Virus record (IMG/VR): IMGVR_UViG_3300032117_000154
Span: 1 to 24,078 of that record
Length of the DNA stretch: 24,078 bases
Origin: a virus
Direction: 5' to 3' (one strand)
Numbering within the stretch: the first letter of the stretch is position 1; each line of letters opens with the position of its first letter. This document shows, piece by piece, positions 7,184 to 13,485 of this stretch. The translations under genes and the position numbers were made by a program. The notes beneath the pieces were generated by a model. It was not told the origin of the DNA and did no database searches. It was given only the letters and a program-made list of their open reading frames with translations.

Positions 7184-7890
7184 GCAAACGGCTGTTCACG
7201 TCAGACCCGCATGTCGGCCATATCCTTCTGTCCGCTATCAGGGGGTTCGCTAGTGTCGAGGAGCACAACGAGGTAATAATCGAGCGCTGGAATAACACGG
7301 TCGGCGTCAAGGACACTGTGTTCGTAGCAGGGGATGCCGTCATGGGACGCCGGAGCATTTCACTCCAGCTGTACACCCGGATGAACGGGATTAAGCACCT
7401 GATCACCGGTAATCACGACGACTGCTGGAGCGGGCACCCCAACTCATGGGCTAAGCACGGGGAGTATAAGAAGGTTTTTGCTTCCATCCAGCCGTTTCTC
7501 CAGGTGACGATTGACGGCCAGCTGGTCCTGATAAGCCACTTCCCGTACACGGCGGATTCTATTCACCGGCCGCAGTACAACCAGTACCGCCTCCGGGATG
7601 AGGGAAACTGGCTGCTGCACGGTCACACGCACAGTTCCGTCCGGAGAACATCCGCCCGGGAAATACATATCGGCATGGACGCCTGGGACCTCACGCCGGT
7701 AGCAGAAACCAGGATCGTAGCAATGATGCGGGCACAGCTAGCACAGGAAAGAAATGGTGAAGGGAATGCGACCCTATCTCCGTCAGACATTCAGGTCCCT
7801 CCAGCGACGGCAGCTCCCTCCGCTCCCGTCATTCCGGGGGATGCCCAGGCCGACTCAGGAGCGCCTGGAGCGCCTGGTCACCATCAGTGA
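7180..7890 (+). CDS. Metallophosphoesterase
   Basis: A calcineurin-like metallophosphoesterase of 236 residues with the full set of metal ligands: SDPHVGH (Asp9, His11), GDAVMG (Asp52), GNHD (77-80), SHFP (His120) and GHTH (148-151). It should hydrolyse phosphomono- or diesters using two metal ions; the substrate cannot be told from sequence. The conserved domain ends near residue 185 (ETRIVAMM). The remaining ~50 residues are a low-complexity Ala/Pro/Gly tail. I took ATG 7180, which overlaps the HTH stop as ATGA, instead of an earlier in-frame codon inside that gene. A short second reading frame overlaps the tail. Confidence 0.9.
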   Translation: MSKRLFTSDPHVGHILLSAIRGFASVEEHNEVIIERWNNTVGVKDTVFVAGDAVMGRRSISLQLYTRMNGIKHLITGNHDDCWSGHPNSWAKHGEYKKVFASIQPFLQVTIDGQLVLISHFPYTADSIHRPQYNQYRLRDEGNWLLHGHTHSSVRRTSAREIHIGMDAWDLTPVAETRIVAMMRAQLAQERNGEGNATLSPSDIQVPPATAAPSAPVIPGDAQADSGAPGAPGHHQ

Positions 7891-7951
7891 GCTACAGCGG
7901 CTGCGGGAATTGCCTCCGCTGCCGCCTGATACCCGCAATGCGGCACAATGA
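7754..7951 (+). CDS. Possible small overlapping gene, 65 aa
   Basis: A second frame overlaps the last 137 bases of the phosphoesterase and runs 61 bases past it. The product is Arg/Leu/Pro-rich and repeats the motif (Q/E)LPPLP near residues 20 and 53, with a helical RPTQERLERLVTISELQRL between. AGGAAAG is just upstream of the ATG. For it: the overlapped part of the phosphoesterase is only a low-complexity tail, and this frame fills most of the gap. Against it: no recognisable family, and the overlap is long for this phage. Reported as uncertain. Confidence 0.3.
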   Translation: MVKGMRPYLRQTFRSLQRRQLPPLPSFRGMPRPTQERLERLVTISELQRLRELPPLPPDTRNAAQ

Positions 7952-7976
7952 CGCCCCCCGTACAGTAGGCTAGTAC
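7948..7976 (+). promoter_or_regulatory. Candidate promoter of the AAA+ ATPase gene
   Basis: ATGACG (7948-7953) and TAGTAC (7971-7976) are separated by 17 bases. The -10 is embedded in the palindrome CTAGTACTAG (7970-7979). The predicted start near 7983 lies ten bases before a hairpin. Both hexamers are imperfect, so support comes mainly from spacing and from the same layout at the other rightward units. Confidence 0.35.
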
Positions 7977-7992
7977 TAGTACCGCAACGCAG

Positions 7993-8013
7993 CCGGGTGC
8001 AACGGGAACCCGG
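7993..8013 (+). other. Short hairpin in the AAA+ gene leader
   Basis: CCGGGT (7993-7998) pairs with ACCCGG (8008-8013) across a nine-base loop, upstream of the GGAAGG ribosome binding site of the gene at 8036. There is no following T-run, so it is not an intrinsic terminator. GGTGCAA is also repeated directly (7996-8002 and 8012-8018). Confidence 0.45.
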
Positions 8014-8035
8014 TGCAAAGGAAGGATAGGCAAGC

Positions 8036-9517
8036 GTGTCAGACACGGAAGTAAAGGCTCTGCCCGCAACTCCCGCCGCCCGTCAGATGGCGGAAGCTGA
8101 ACTGAAGAAGAGGATACTGGAGAATCTTGCCGCGCTGGGCGGCCAGGTGTCCGGTGAGGACACCATCGTTTACGAAGGGACCGGGTTCCGTTTCCCGGCC
8201 TCCTTCGAAGGCGACCTCGCCGGGGTGATGCGTCACCTGGATGAGGTGCGGCGCTCGGAAGAGAAGAAGATCGTTTTCAAGCGCATGTTCCCGTACCGGA
8301 TGATGGACGGAGCTGTCGCCTTCAGCCGGGCCATGTCCGAGCTGTTCGGAGCGCAGGGGATCGGCATGGTCACCAGGACCATGTTCGGGGACATACCGCC
8401 GGAGATTCAGTCGGTCGAAACCGGCATCGGAGAGCACACCGAAGCTCCGTGGGGCAAGGTCGGGTTCACTGCGCTCGACGCAGTGTTCACCGTCAAGTAC
8501 ACGTCCCACCCGGAGCTGGGTTACGTCTCGGAGATTACCTGCGAGGCACCCCGCAAGCACCGGCGCAAGATTGAGGGCTTCTTCGACGTTGTTGAAGCGC
8601 ACCTGCGCAACAACAGCATATACCGGGGCAAGGCGATTACGGCAGCAAGCACCCCCGGGTTCTTCAATGCGTTCTCGGTCCGCCCGGAAAGCGTCGTCTA
8701 CACGCCTGCCGTCATGAGGCAGCTGAGTGCCAACGTCTGGACGCACATCCGGTACGCGCAGCAGCTGCGTGACATGAACCGGTCGCTGAAGCGGACCGTG
8801 CTGCTGAAGGGGCCGTACGGCACCGGCAAGTCGCTCGCCGGAGTGCTCACGGCGCAGATCGCGCTTGAACACGGCTGGACGTTCATCATCGTCCGATCCG
8901 AGGACGACCCGCTGCAGGCGCTGCAGACGGCAAAGATGTACGCCCCGGCAGTCGTGTTCATCGAGGACTTCGAACTCCTTACCGAGGGCAAGTCCAGGGA
9001 AGAAGTAGACCGGATCCTCGACCTCATGGACTCGGTGAGCACCAAGGGACAGGAGGTTATCGGGCTGCTCACGACCAACTTCCTCGAAAAGATCGACAAG
9101 GCCGCACTCCGGCCAGGCCGGATCGACCACATCATCTCCATCGAGGGCCTGGAAGGGGACGGGTACACCACCCTGGTCAAGTCCATCATCCCGGCCGCGC
9201 AGCTAGCTGCGGACGTCAACTACCAGGCGGTAGCTGAGGCTTTCAAGGGATTCTACCCGGCTTTCGCTAGCGAGGCAGCCGGAAAGGCGATCCTCTACAG
9301 CCTAGACCGGACCGGCGGTCGGCTGGACACCATCACTACCGAGGACCTGCTCGCCGCAGCAGCCGGAGTTCGTGAGCAGCTGGAAGTCCAGCAGGCTGCT
9401 CACGAGGCATCGCACCGGCAGCCCGGGATCGATGAACTGCTCGTAGAACGGATGGAGAACGTGCTGCGCCGCACCATGTACGAGGGCGACTACATGGTGG
9501 TTCAGCCCCGCAGGTAG
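8036..9517 (+). CDS. AAA+ ATPase with uncharacterised N-terminal domain
   Basis: A 493-residue protein. Residues 1 to about 245 form a domain I do not recognise, with mixed alpha and beta character. An AAA+ module of the FtsH/p97/proteasomal-ATPase type follows: Walker A GPYGTGKS (259-266), Walker B VVFIED (306-311), sensor-1 Asn348 in LLTTN, and the RPGR arginine fingers (359-362). All catalytic residues are present, so it should form an ATP-driven ring acting on a protein or nucleic-acid partner chosen by the N-terminal domain. No protease zinc motif (HEXXH) is present, so it is not FtsH itself. GTG 8036 is set by GGAAGG about ten bases upstream. It appears to be its own transcription unit. 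Confidence 0.88.
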   Translation: MSDTEVKALPATPAARQMAEAELKKRILENLAALGGQVSGEDTIVYEGTGFRFPASFEGDLAGVMRHLDEVRRSEEKKIVFKRMFPYRMMDGAVAFSRAMSELFGAQGIGMVTRTMFGDIPPEIQSVETGIGEHTEAPWGKVGFTALDAVFTVKYTSHPELGYVSEITCEAPRKHRRKIEGFFDVVEAHLRNNSIYRGKAITAASTPGFFNAFSVRPESVVYTPAVMRQLSANVWTHIRYAQQLRDMNRSLKRTVLLKGPYGTGKSLAGVLTAQIALEHGWTFIIVRSEDDPLQALQTAKMYAPAVVFIEDFELLTEGKSREEVDRILDLMDSVSTKGQEVIGLLTTNFLEKIDKAALRPGRIDHIISIEGLEGDGYTTLVKSIIPAAQLAADVNYQAVAEAFKGFYPAFASEAAGKAILYSLDRTGGRLDTITTEDLLAAAAGVREQLEVQQAAHEASHRQPGIDELLVERMENVLRRTMYEGDYMVVQPRR

Positions 9518-9525
9518 AACACCGC

Positions 9526-9554
9526 TTGCATGATCGGCAGTAGTTCGCTATACT
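9526..9554 (+). promoter_or_regulatory. Sigma-70-type promoter for the 213-aa orphan gene
   Basis: TTGCAT (9526-9531), a 17-base spacer and TATACT (9549-9554), just after the AAA+ gene stop. Both hexamers match consensus well. The predicted start is about 9560, at the first bases of a strong hairpin. Confidence 0.75.
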
Positions 9555-9558
9555 GACA

Positions 9559-9608
9559 GAGCGCCCCGGCCGGACGTCCACCCCATCCCCACGGCGGCCG
9601 GGGCGCTC
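9559..9608 (+). other. 14-bp hairpin at the predicted transcript 5' end
   Basis: GAGCGCCCCGGCCG (9559-9572) is exactly complementary to 9595-9608, leaving a 22-base loop. It begins at the predicted transcription start and ends 11 bases before the GAAGGAAA ribosome binding site. There is no T-run after it, so it does not look like a terminator. A protective 5' stem-loop, an RNA-binding site or a DNA operator are the options. Confidence 0.7.
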
Positions 9609-9631
9609 CTCAGCATGCAGGAAGGAAAATA

Positions 9632-10273
9632 GTGCTCCCGCACAAGGAGATCGTGTTCCCAGCAGTCGACCTGTCCGATGACGACGGGGACCCGGTATGG
9701 CCGATGCGTCATGAGATTTACGAGCAGGAAAAAGCGGAGGGGGAGCACCACTACCGATGGCTGTGCCCGCCCCGCGTGCATCATAACTTCTGGGAGGTAG
9801 TGAAAGGAGCCTGGGATGAAACTTCACGTGCGTATGAAGTCAATCCGGACAGTTTTCATGACAGCTGGCACTACCTCAACGATCACCCGATGTTCTGGAA
9901 ATTTACAGAACACCGCAATTCGGACAAGCCGAAGAATCATGTTTCCATGCTGGAAAGAGATTGCGGATTCGGCAGCAACAGCATTGATGTCATGGTCGTG
10001 CTAGTTGACGGGACAGGAACGATCAACGAGGACGACTCGCTGAACACACAGACGGAGGTCTGGCTGGAAACAGGCAAGTGGAACCTGTTCGCCGATGACC
10101 ACGAGCACAGCAGCGTCCACTGCCACTGGCACGACATCGAGCTGGACTGCGGCGGTCCGACATATGAAGCTGCCGTCATCACGCTTGCCCGTCTTGTCTG
10201 GGAGAAGTACGGGAATGACCGGCTGATCGCAGACGCCCCGCCCGTGTCGCCCATGTCGCCCGTGCAGTCATAG
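9632..10273 (+). CDS. Orphan 213-aa protein
   Basis: I do not recognise this protein. It is acidic, rich in Trp, His and Asp, without signal peptide or membrane segment. A His/Trp-rich stretch (HHNFWEVVKGAW, then FHDSWHYLND and MFWKF) is followed by a beta-like middle (SIDVMVVLVDGTGTI) and SSVHCHWHDIELDCGG, which could bind a metal. The C-terminal GPTYEAAVITLARLVWEKYG is a regular amphipathic helix of the kind seen at the end of small phage proteins. GTG 9632 follows GAAGGAAA. It has its own good promoter and a strong 5' hairpin and is flanked by another promoter, so it is probably expressed alone. Confidence 0.75.
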   Translation: MLPHKEIVFPAVDLSDDDGDPVWPMRHEIYEQEKAEGEHHYRWLCPPRVHHNFWEVVKGAWDETSRAYEVNPDSFHDSWHYLNDHPMFWKFTEHRNSDKPKNHVSMLERDCGFGSNSIDVMVVLVDGTGTINEDDSLNTQTEVWLETGKWNLFADDHEHSSVHCHWHDIELDCGGPTYEAAVITLARLVWEKYGNDRLIADAPPVSPMSPVQS

Positions 10274-10302
10274 TTGCATCCACTGCTCGCAGCTGCTAGG
10301 TT
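10274..10302 (+). promoter_or_regulatory. Promoter of the secreted-protein gene
   Basis: TTGCAT (10274-10279) and TAGGTT (10297-10302) with a 17-base spacer, beginning immediately after the stop of the orphan gene. The -35 is identical to that at 9526. The predicted start, about 10309, falls at the first bases of a short hairpin. Confidence 0.6.
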
Positions 10303-10307
10303 TAGCA

Positions 10308-10326
10308 CATGCCCGCAACGGGCATG
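10308..10326 (+). other. Hairpin at the start of the secreted-protein mRNA
   Basis: CATGCCCG (10308-10315), a CAA loop, and CGGGCATG (10319-10326) form a perfect 8-bp stem at the predicted transcription start, followed by the GGAAGGA ribosome binding site. No T-run follows. The in-frame ATG at 10309 lies in this stem and is rejected as the start codon. Confidence 0.6.
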
Positions 10327-10347
10327 CAACCGGAAGGACAGTACCGC

Positions 10348-11400
10348 ATGTTTTCTCGCAAGGCTATCGCGACCACGGTCGCAGTTGCCGCAGCCCTCGG
10401 AGGTGTGGCACTCGCGTCTGGCAGTGCCAGCGCCTCCACGCACTCTCCGCAGTTTCGGAGGGCGACGGCGACGGTGACAGCGACGCCAGACATGTTCCGC
10501 TCTCTCGGCCAGGGTGCGGTGAACACCTCCAACGGTGAGGCTGGGTACTTCACCTGGGCGAGTACGGCGTTCCAGGAGGTGCAGACCAACCTCACGCCAC
10601 TTGCCCCAGCAGAGCAGGCAGGAGCTAACGGCTCGCTGGGCATCGAGCTGACCAGCGTGGTGGGTGCCAACGCCAACGGGAACATCCTGCCCGGCACCGT
10701 CCCGGGCTCCCTGTCCTGTAATCTCGCGCAGCTGGGTTTCGTGTGGAACCCCGCCGAGCAGGCATACGACGTGTGGGAGGCTACCGGCACCACCACGTAC
10801 GACCCCACCGCCACTAACCCGTACCTCGGCGGCACCAAGGTCAACGTCTGCACCAGTGGCGGCGCGCTCAACCCCGCCCCGGGCACCACGTACCAGGACG
10901 GCTTCACGGTCGTCACGGACACCACGTCCCAGGTGCTCGGCGATGACAGCAGCGGCGAAGGCATCGCTGTCGGCCAGCAGGTGTTTCTCCAGCTGGAGAA
11001 GCACGGCAGCGACTTCACCGCGTCGGCCTGGGACACCAACCCCAACGACGACAACACCGGCGGTCCAGTGGACGTGGCCTTCCCCGGCACCTTCGGCTCG
11101 GCGCACTGGGCTGGTGCCGGAACCGTGGTTGACATCACTGACCGCACGCCTGCCACACCTCTCTCGGGCGAGGAAGCCATGTTCAGTGAGCTGCGCGCCG
11201 CCAACGCGACGCACACGACGCACGGTCGGAACCACGCTTACACGCTGAAGATCTTCAACACCTGGCTGAGTCAGGAGGTGGTGTCCTCGGCGAACGGCAC
11301 CAGCGCTGATGCGCCTGCCGTGACCCCGGCTAACTCACTCGTGGTCAAGACCGGCCCCGGTACCTTCAACCTGTACACCGGGTCACCTGTCGGAGCGTAG
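10348..11400 (+). CDS. Sec-secreted orphan protein
   Basis: A 350-residue exported protein of unknown function. The N-terminus is a textbook signal peptide: MFSRK, a hydrophobic AIATTVAVAAALGGVALA core and a likely cut after ASA near residue 29. The mature part is rich in Thr, Gly, Ala and Asn, looks beta-rich, and has two Cys (SLSCNLAQL and KVNVCTSGG) that could pair outside the cell. No catalytic motif is recognised; a lectin-like or other beta-sandwich fold is only a possibility. GGAAGGA nine bases upstream of ATG 10348 fixes the start and excludes 10309. It has its own promoter and a strong terminator, so it is an isolated unit, like morons that change the host surface or surroundings. 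Confidence 0.85.
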   Translation: MFSRKAIATTVAVAAALGGVALASGSASASTHSPQFRRATATVTATPDMFRSLGQGAVNTSNGEAGYFTWASTAFQEVQTNLTPLAPAEQAGANGSLGIELTSVVGANANGNILPGTVPGSLSCNLAQLGFVWNPAEQAYDVWEATGTTTYDPTATNPYLGGTKVNVCTSGGALNPAPGTTYQDGFTVVTDTTSQVLGDDSSGEGIAVGQQVFLQLEKHGSDFTASAWDTNPNDDNTGGPVDVAFPGTFGSAHWAGAGTVVDITDRTPATPLSGEEAMFSELRAANATHTTHGRNHAYTLKIFNTWLSQEVVSSANGTSADAPAVTPANSLVVKTGPGTFNLYTGSPVGA

Positions 11401-11420
11401 TACGCAGTAGCAGAACAGTA

Positions 11421-11454
11421 GACGGCCAGGTGCGCACGCACCTGGCCGTCTTTT
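11421..11454 (+). terminator. Intrinsic terminator after the secreted-protein gene
   Basis: GACGGCCAGGTGCG (11421-11434) is exactly complementary to 11437-11450 and is followed by TTTT. With a 14-bp stem 20 bases after the stop codon this is the clearest terminator in the window and should isolate the secreted-protein unit from the GT4 gene. Confidence 0.92.
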
Positions 11455-11523
11455 GCGTGCACTAGCCCCCCCGTTGCCGCCCTGCTGTGCGACGAGCTGC
11501 AGCCTAGCAGCAAGCTGCGTATA

Positions 11524-11552
11524 TGCCCTGTGTATGGTACTATTGCAGGGCA
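11524..11552 (+). promoter_or_regulatory. Inverted repeat around an extended -10 element
   Basis: TGCCCTG (11524-11530) and CAGGGCA (11546-11552) bracket TGG-TACTAT, in which TACTAT (11538-11543) resembles a -10 with the upstream TG of an extended element. No good -35 is present. It may be an operator-controlled second promoter. A transcript from here would meet the terminator at 11582-11628 and give an RNA of roughly 75-80 bases. Function is inferred. Confidence 0.35.
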
Positions 11553-11568
11553 ACGCAGGACAAGTAGC

Positions 11569-11597
11569 TTGACATAGCAGTGACTCCCCGCTAGAAT
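11569..11597 (+). promoter_or_regulatory. Consensus promoter of the GT4 gene
   Basis: TTGACA (11569-11574), 17 bases, TAGAAT (11592-11597): the best promoter match in the window. The predicted start is about 11604, giving a leader of about 23 bases that includes GGGGAG. The -10 lies inside the left arm of the terminator hairpin at 11582-11628. Confidence 0.85.
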
Positions 11598-11628
11598 CTC
11601 CGTAGGAGATCTAGTGGGGAGTCTTTTT
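11582..11628 (+). terminator. Terminator overlapping promoter and start codon of the GT4 gene
   Basis: GACTCCCC (11582-11589) pairs with GGGGAGTC (11616-11623). Inside it a G-T wobble, CTAG with CTAG, one bulged A, and ATCTCC (11596-11601) with GGAGAT (11605-11610) extend the stem, and TTTTT (11624-11628) follows. Transcripts arriving from upstream can fold it. Transcripts starting near 11604 lack the left arm. The right arm contains the GGGGAG ribosome binding site, and the T-run overlaps the TTG start codon. Confidence 0.75.
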
Positions 11629-12745
11629 GAAAATTCTGATCAGCTCAAATGCTCCATTCGTAGGCACAGGATACGGGCAGCAGACCGCCATGTGGGCACC
11701 GCGCTTCCGGGACCTAGGGCATGAGGTGTTCATCGCCTCGTTCCACGGCCTGTCCGGAGCCCCCTCACTGTGGGAGGGCATCCCGGTGCTGCCATCCGGG
11801 TATGACCCGTACGGCAACGACATTCTCGGGGCACATGCCAAGGCCGTCAGCGCAGACCTGATTCTCACGATCATGGACGCCTGGGTGATTGACCCCAACC
11901 AGACACAGGGGTTCAAGGTCGCCAACTGGACCCCGATCGACTGTGCCCCCTTGTCCGCCATGGACCGGCATTACTTCCAGATGTCCGGCTCCATCCCGGT
12001 CGCCATCAGCAAGTTCGGCCAGCACATGCTGGAAGACGCAGGATTCTCCAGCCTCTACGTCCCGCACGGCGTGGACACCTCCGTCTTCAGTCCGCCCGAT
12101 GACAGGAAGCGAGTGCGCGGTGAGCTAGGAATCCCCGAGGATGCGTTCGTAATCGCGATGAACGCTGCCAACAAGGATGCAGTACGGAAATCTTTTCCCG
12201 AGCAATTCCTCGCTTTCGCGAAGTTCTCGGAAACTCATTCCGACGCACTGCTGCTTGTGCACTCCCTCACCCAGGCTCCGCAGGCACTTAACCTGATGGA
12301 CATCGTCAACCACCTGGGCATCCGGGACAAGGTCAAGTTCAGCGACCAGTACGGCATCATCACCGGCCGTATCCAGCCCCAGAATCTAGCAGCGCTGTAC
12401 GGGGCAGCCGACATCCTGACTGCCACGTCCCACGCGGAAGGTTTCGGACTGCCGATTGTCGAGGCGCAAGCGTGCGGGACGCCAGTCGTCACTACCAACT
12501 TCTCCAGCATGCCGGAGCTGACCGGTGCCGGGTGGAGCGTCGAAGGTGAGCCGTTCTGGAACGCGGCACACCAGTCGTGGTGGTGCAAGCCGCACATCAG
12601 TGAAATCACGGCTGCTTACGAGAAGGCATACACAGAGGCCGCGTCGCTACGCGACGCGGCCCGGGAGTTCGGCCTCAAGTACTCGGTCGGCCGGGTACTA
12701 ACGGATCACTGGGCACCAGCACTCGACGAGATATTCGAGAGCTGA
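11627..12745 (+). CDS. GT4-type (GT-B) glycosyltransferase
   Basis: A 372-residue retaining glycosyltransferase of the GT-B fold, family GT4. The N-terminal Rossmann half begins KILISSNAPFVGTGYG. The donor-binding half contains EGFGLPIVEAQACGTPVV near residues 270-287, the E-x7-E signature that holds the nucleotide sugar. The donor and acceptor sugars cannot be read from sequence. The start is TTG 11627 with GGGGAG five bases upstream; no other in-frame start gives a complete first strand. It is transcribed rightward from its own promoter, while the other sugar genes run leftward towards it, and the 3' ends overlap by 40 bases. It probably acts in the same glycosylation process. Confidence 0.9.
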   Translation: MKILISSNAPFVGTGYGQQTAMWAPRFRDLGHEVFIASFHGLSGAPSLWEGIPVLPSGYDPYGNDILGAHAKAVSADLILTIMDAWVIDPNQTQGFKVANWTPIDCAPLSAMDRHYFQMSGSIPVAISKFGQHMLEDAGFSSLYVPHGVDTSVFSPPDDRKRVRGELGIPEDAFVIAMNAANKDAVRKSFPEQFLAFAKFSETHSDALLLVHSLTQAPQALNLMDIVNHLGIRDKVKFSDQYGIITGRIQPQNLAALYGAADILTATSHAEGFGLPIVEAQACGTPVVTTNFSSMPELTGAGWSVEGEPFWNAAHQSWWCKPHISEITAAYEKAYTEAASLRDAAREFGLKYSVGRVLTDHWAPALDEIFES

Positions 12746-13485
12746 TAGTCCACCAGCCCGTACACCTCGCGGAAGGAAGGATTGAGGGTGCTCGCGTACT
12801 CGCCAGGTGATGCGTGGACACCCTCAAACTTCCCGATGTTCTGACTGCGAGACGCAGCTGGCAGCACGGTCCGGTAGCCGCCGCCGGGGATAATCCGGGC
12901 ATCGATGTGGTGATCCCACCCTGACCCGGGATGCTCCGGAGTGCCTGTGGAGTACGTCCTGTCCCAGGTAGGCTCCAGCACCGTGTCCCACCGATCTCGC
13001 CAGCTCGCCCAGATCCAGCAGCGGAACCGCGTCCCCAGGTGCACGTCACGCGGATCCGCCCAGTACGACGCCCCCTCCTCGGTGTGCGCGCAGGCGATCA
13101 GCACCGTCTGGTCATCACGGAACTGCTCATCCGTCCACGCAAGATAGTCGAGAACGTCATCGCTGACGATGAGATCTTCCTCAGCAAACACAAGGAACTG
13201 CACCCCGGGATCAGATCCGAACACCGCGCGGGCCGTCTCCAGCGGATTCCCCAGGTTGTCGTACCGCTCCGGATTCTCGATGACGGTGATGTTCAGGCCG
13301 TGCCGGTCGCGTGCCTGCTGCACGATATCCAGCATTTTCTGCTGGCGCTCGGACGGATCCAGCCCGATGGTGAAGCTCCGCACATCGTGCACGCCCCGGA
13401 CAGCTGCCCACGATTCAAGCACCCGCCGGAGATACTGCGGGCGCTTCCAGGCAGTCATGACGATCGCGGTGTCGCTCAGGCTCAT
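12706..13485 (-). CDS. GT13-like (GNT-I-like) glycosyltransferase, copy B
   Basis: A 259-residue GT-A fold enzyme. The N-terminal IVMTAWKRPQYLRRVLESW matches the opening strand and helix of GT-A transferases, and AEEDLIVSDDVLDYL (Glu102-Glu103-Asp104) provides the metal and nucleotide-sugar site. The order of later blocks, RFRCWIWASWRDRWD, then GWDHHID and PAASRSQNIGKFEGVH, parallels GNT-I (GT13: EDDLEVAPDFFEYF, GLGWLL, FWDDW, PEISRTMTFG..GVSHG). GNT-I transfers GlcNAc to mannose; the donor here is unproven and a generic GT2 label is the fallback. It is the last gene of the late operon. Its ATG overlaps the methyltransferase stop as ATGA, and it is a paralogue of the gene at 13934-14689. Confidence 0.8.
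   Translation of the reverse strand: MSLSDTAIVMTAWKRPQYLRRVLESWAAVRGVHDVRSFTIGLDPSERQQKMLDIVQQARDRHGLNITVIENPERYDNLGNPLETARAVFGSDPGVQFLVFAEEDLIVSDDVLDYLAWTDEQFRDDQTVLIACAHTEEGASYWADPRDVHLGTRFRCWIWASWRDRWDTVLEPTWDRTYSTGTPEHPGSGWDHHIDARIIPGGGYRTVLPAASRSQNIGKFEGVHASPGEYASTLNPSFREVYGLVDYQLSNISSSAGAQ

Noticed and set aside
8039-9130. Leftward open frame of 363 codons
   Set aside because: Antisense to the AAA+ ATPase, whose motifs are intact; GC-rich codon bias creates the shadow frame.
9559-9608. Strong GC hairpin considered as the AAA+ gene terminator
   Set aside because: No T-run follows, and it starts at the predicted transcription start of the promoter at 9526-9554.
9937-11235. Long leftward open frame (432 codons) across the orphan and secreted-protein genes
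   Set aside because: It is antisense to two genes with clear ribosome sites, a signal peptide and promoters; its translation is low in recognisable structure and crosses the promoter at 10274.
11461-11568. Possible tRNA or small gene between the terminator and GT4 promoter
   Set aside because: No cloverleaf-compatible arms and no open frame with a ribosome site; only the 7-bp inverted repeat was found.
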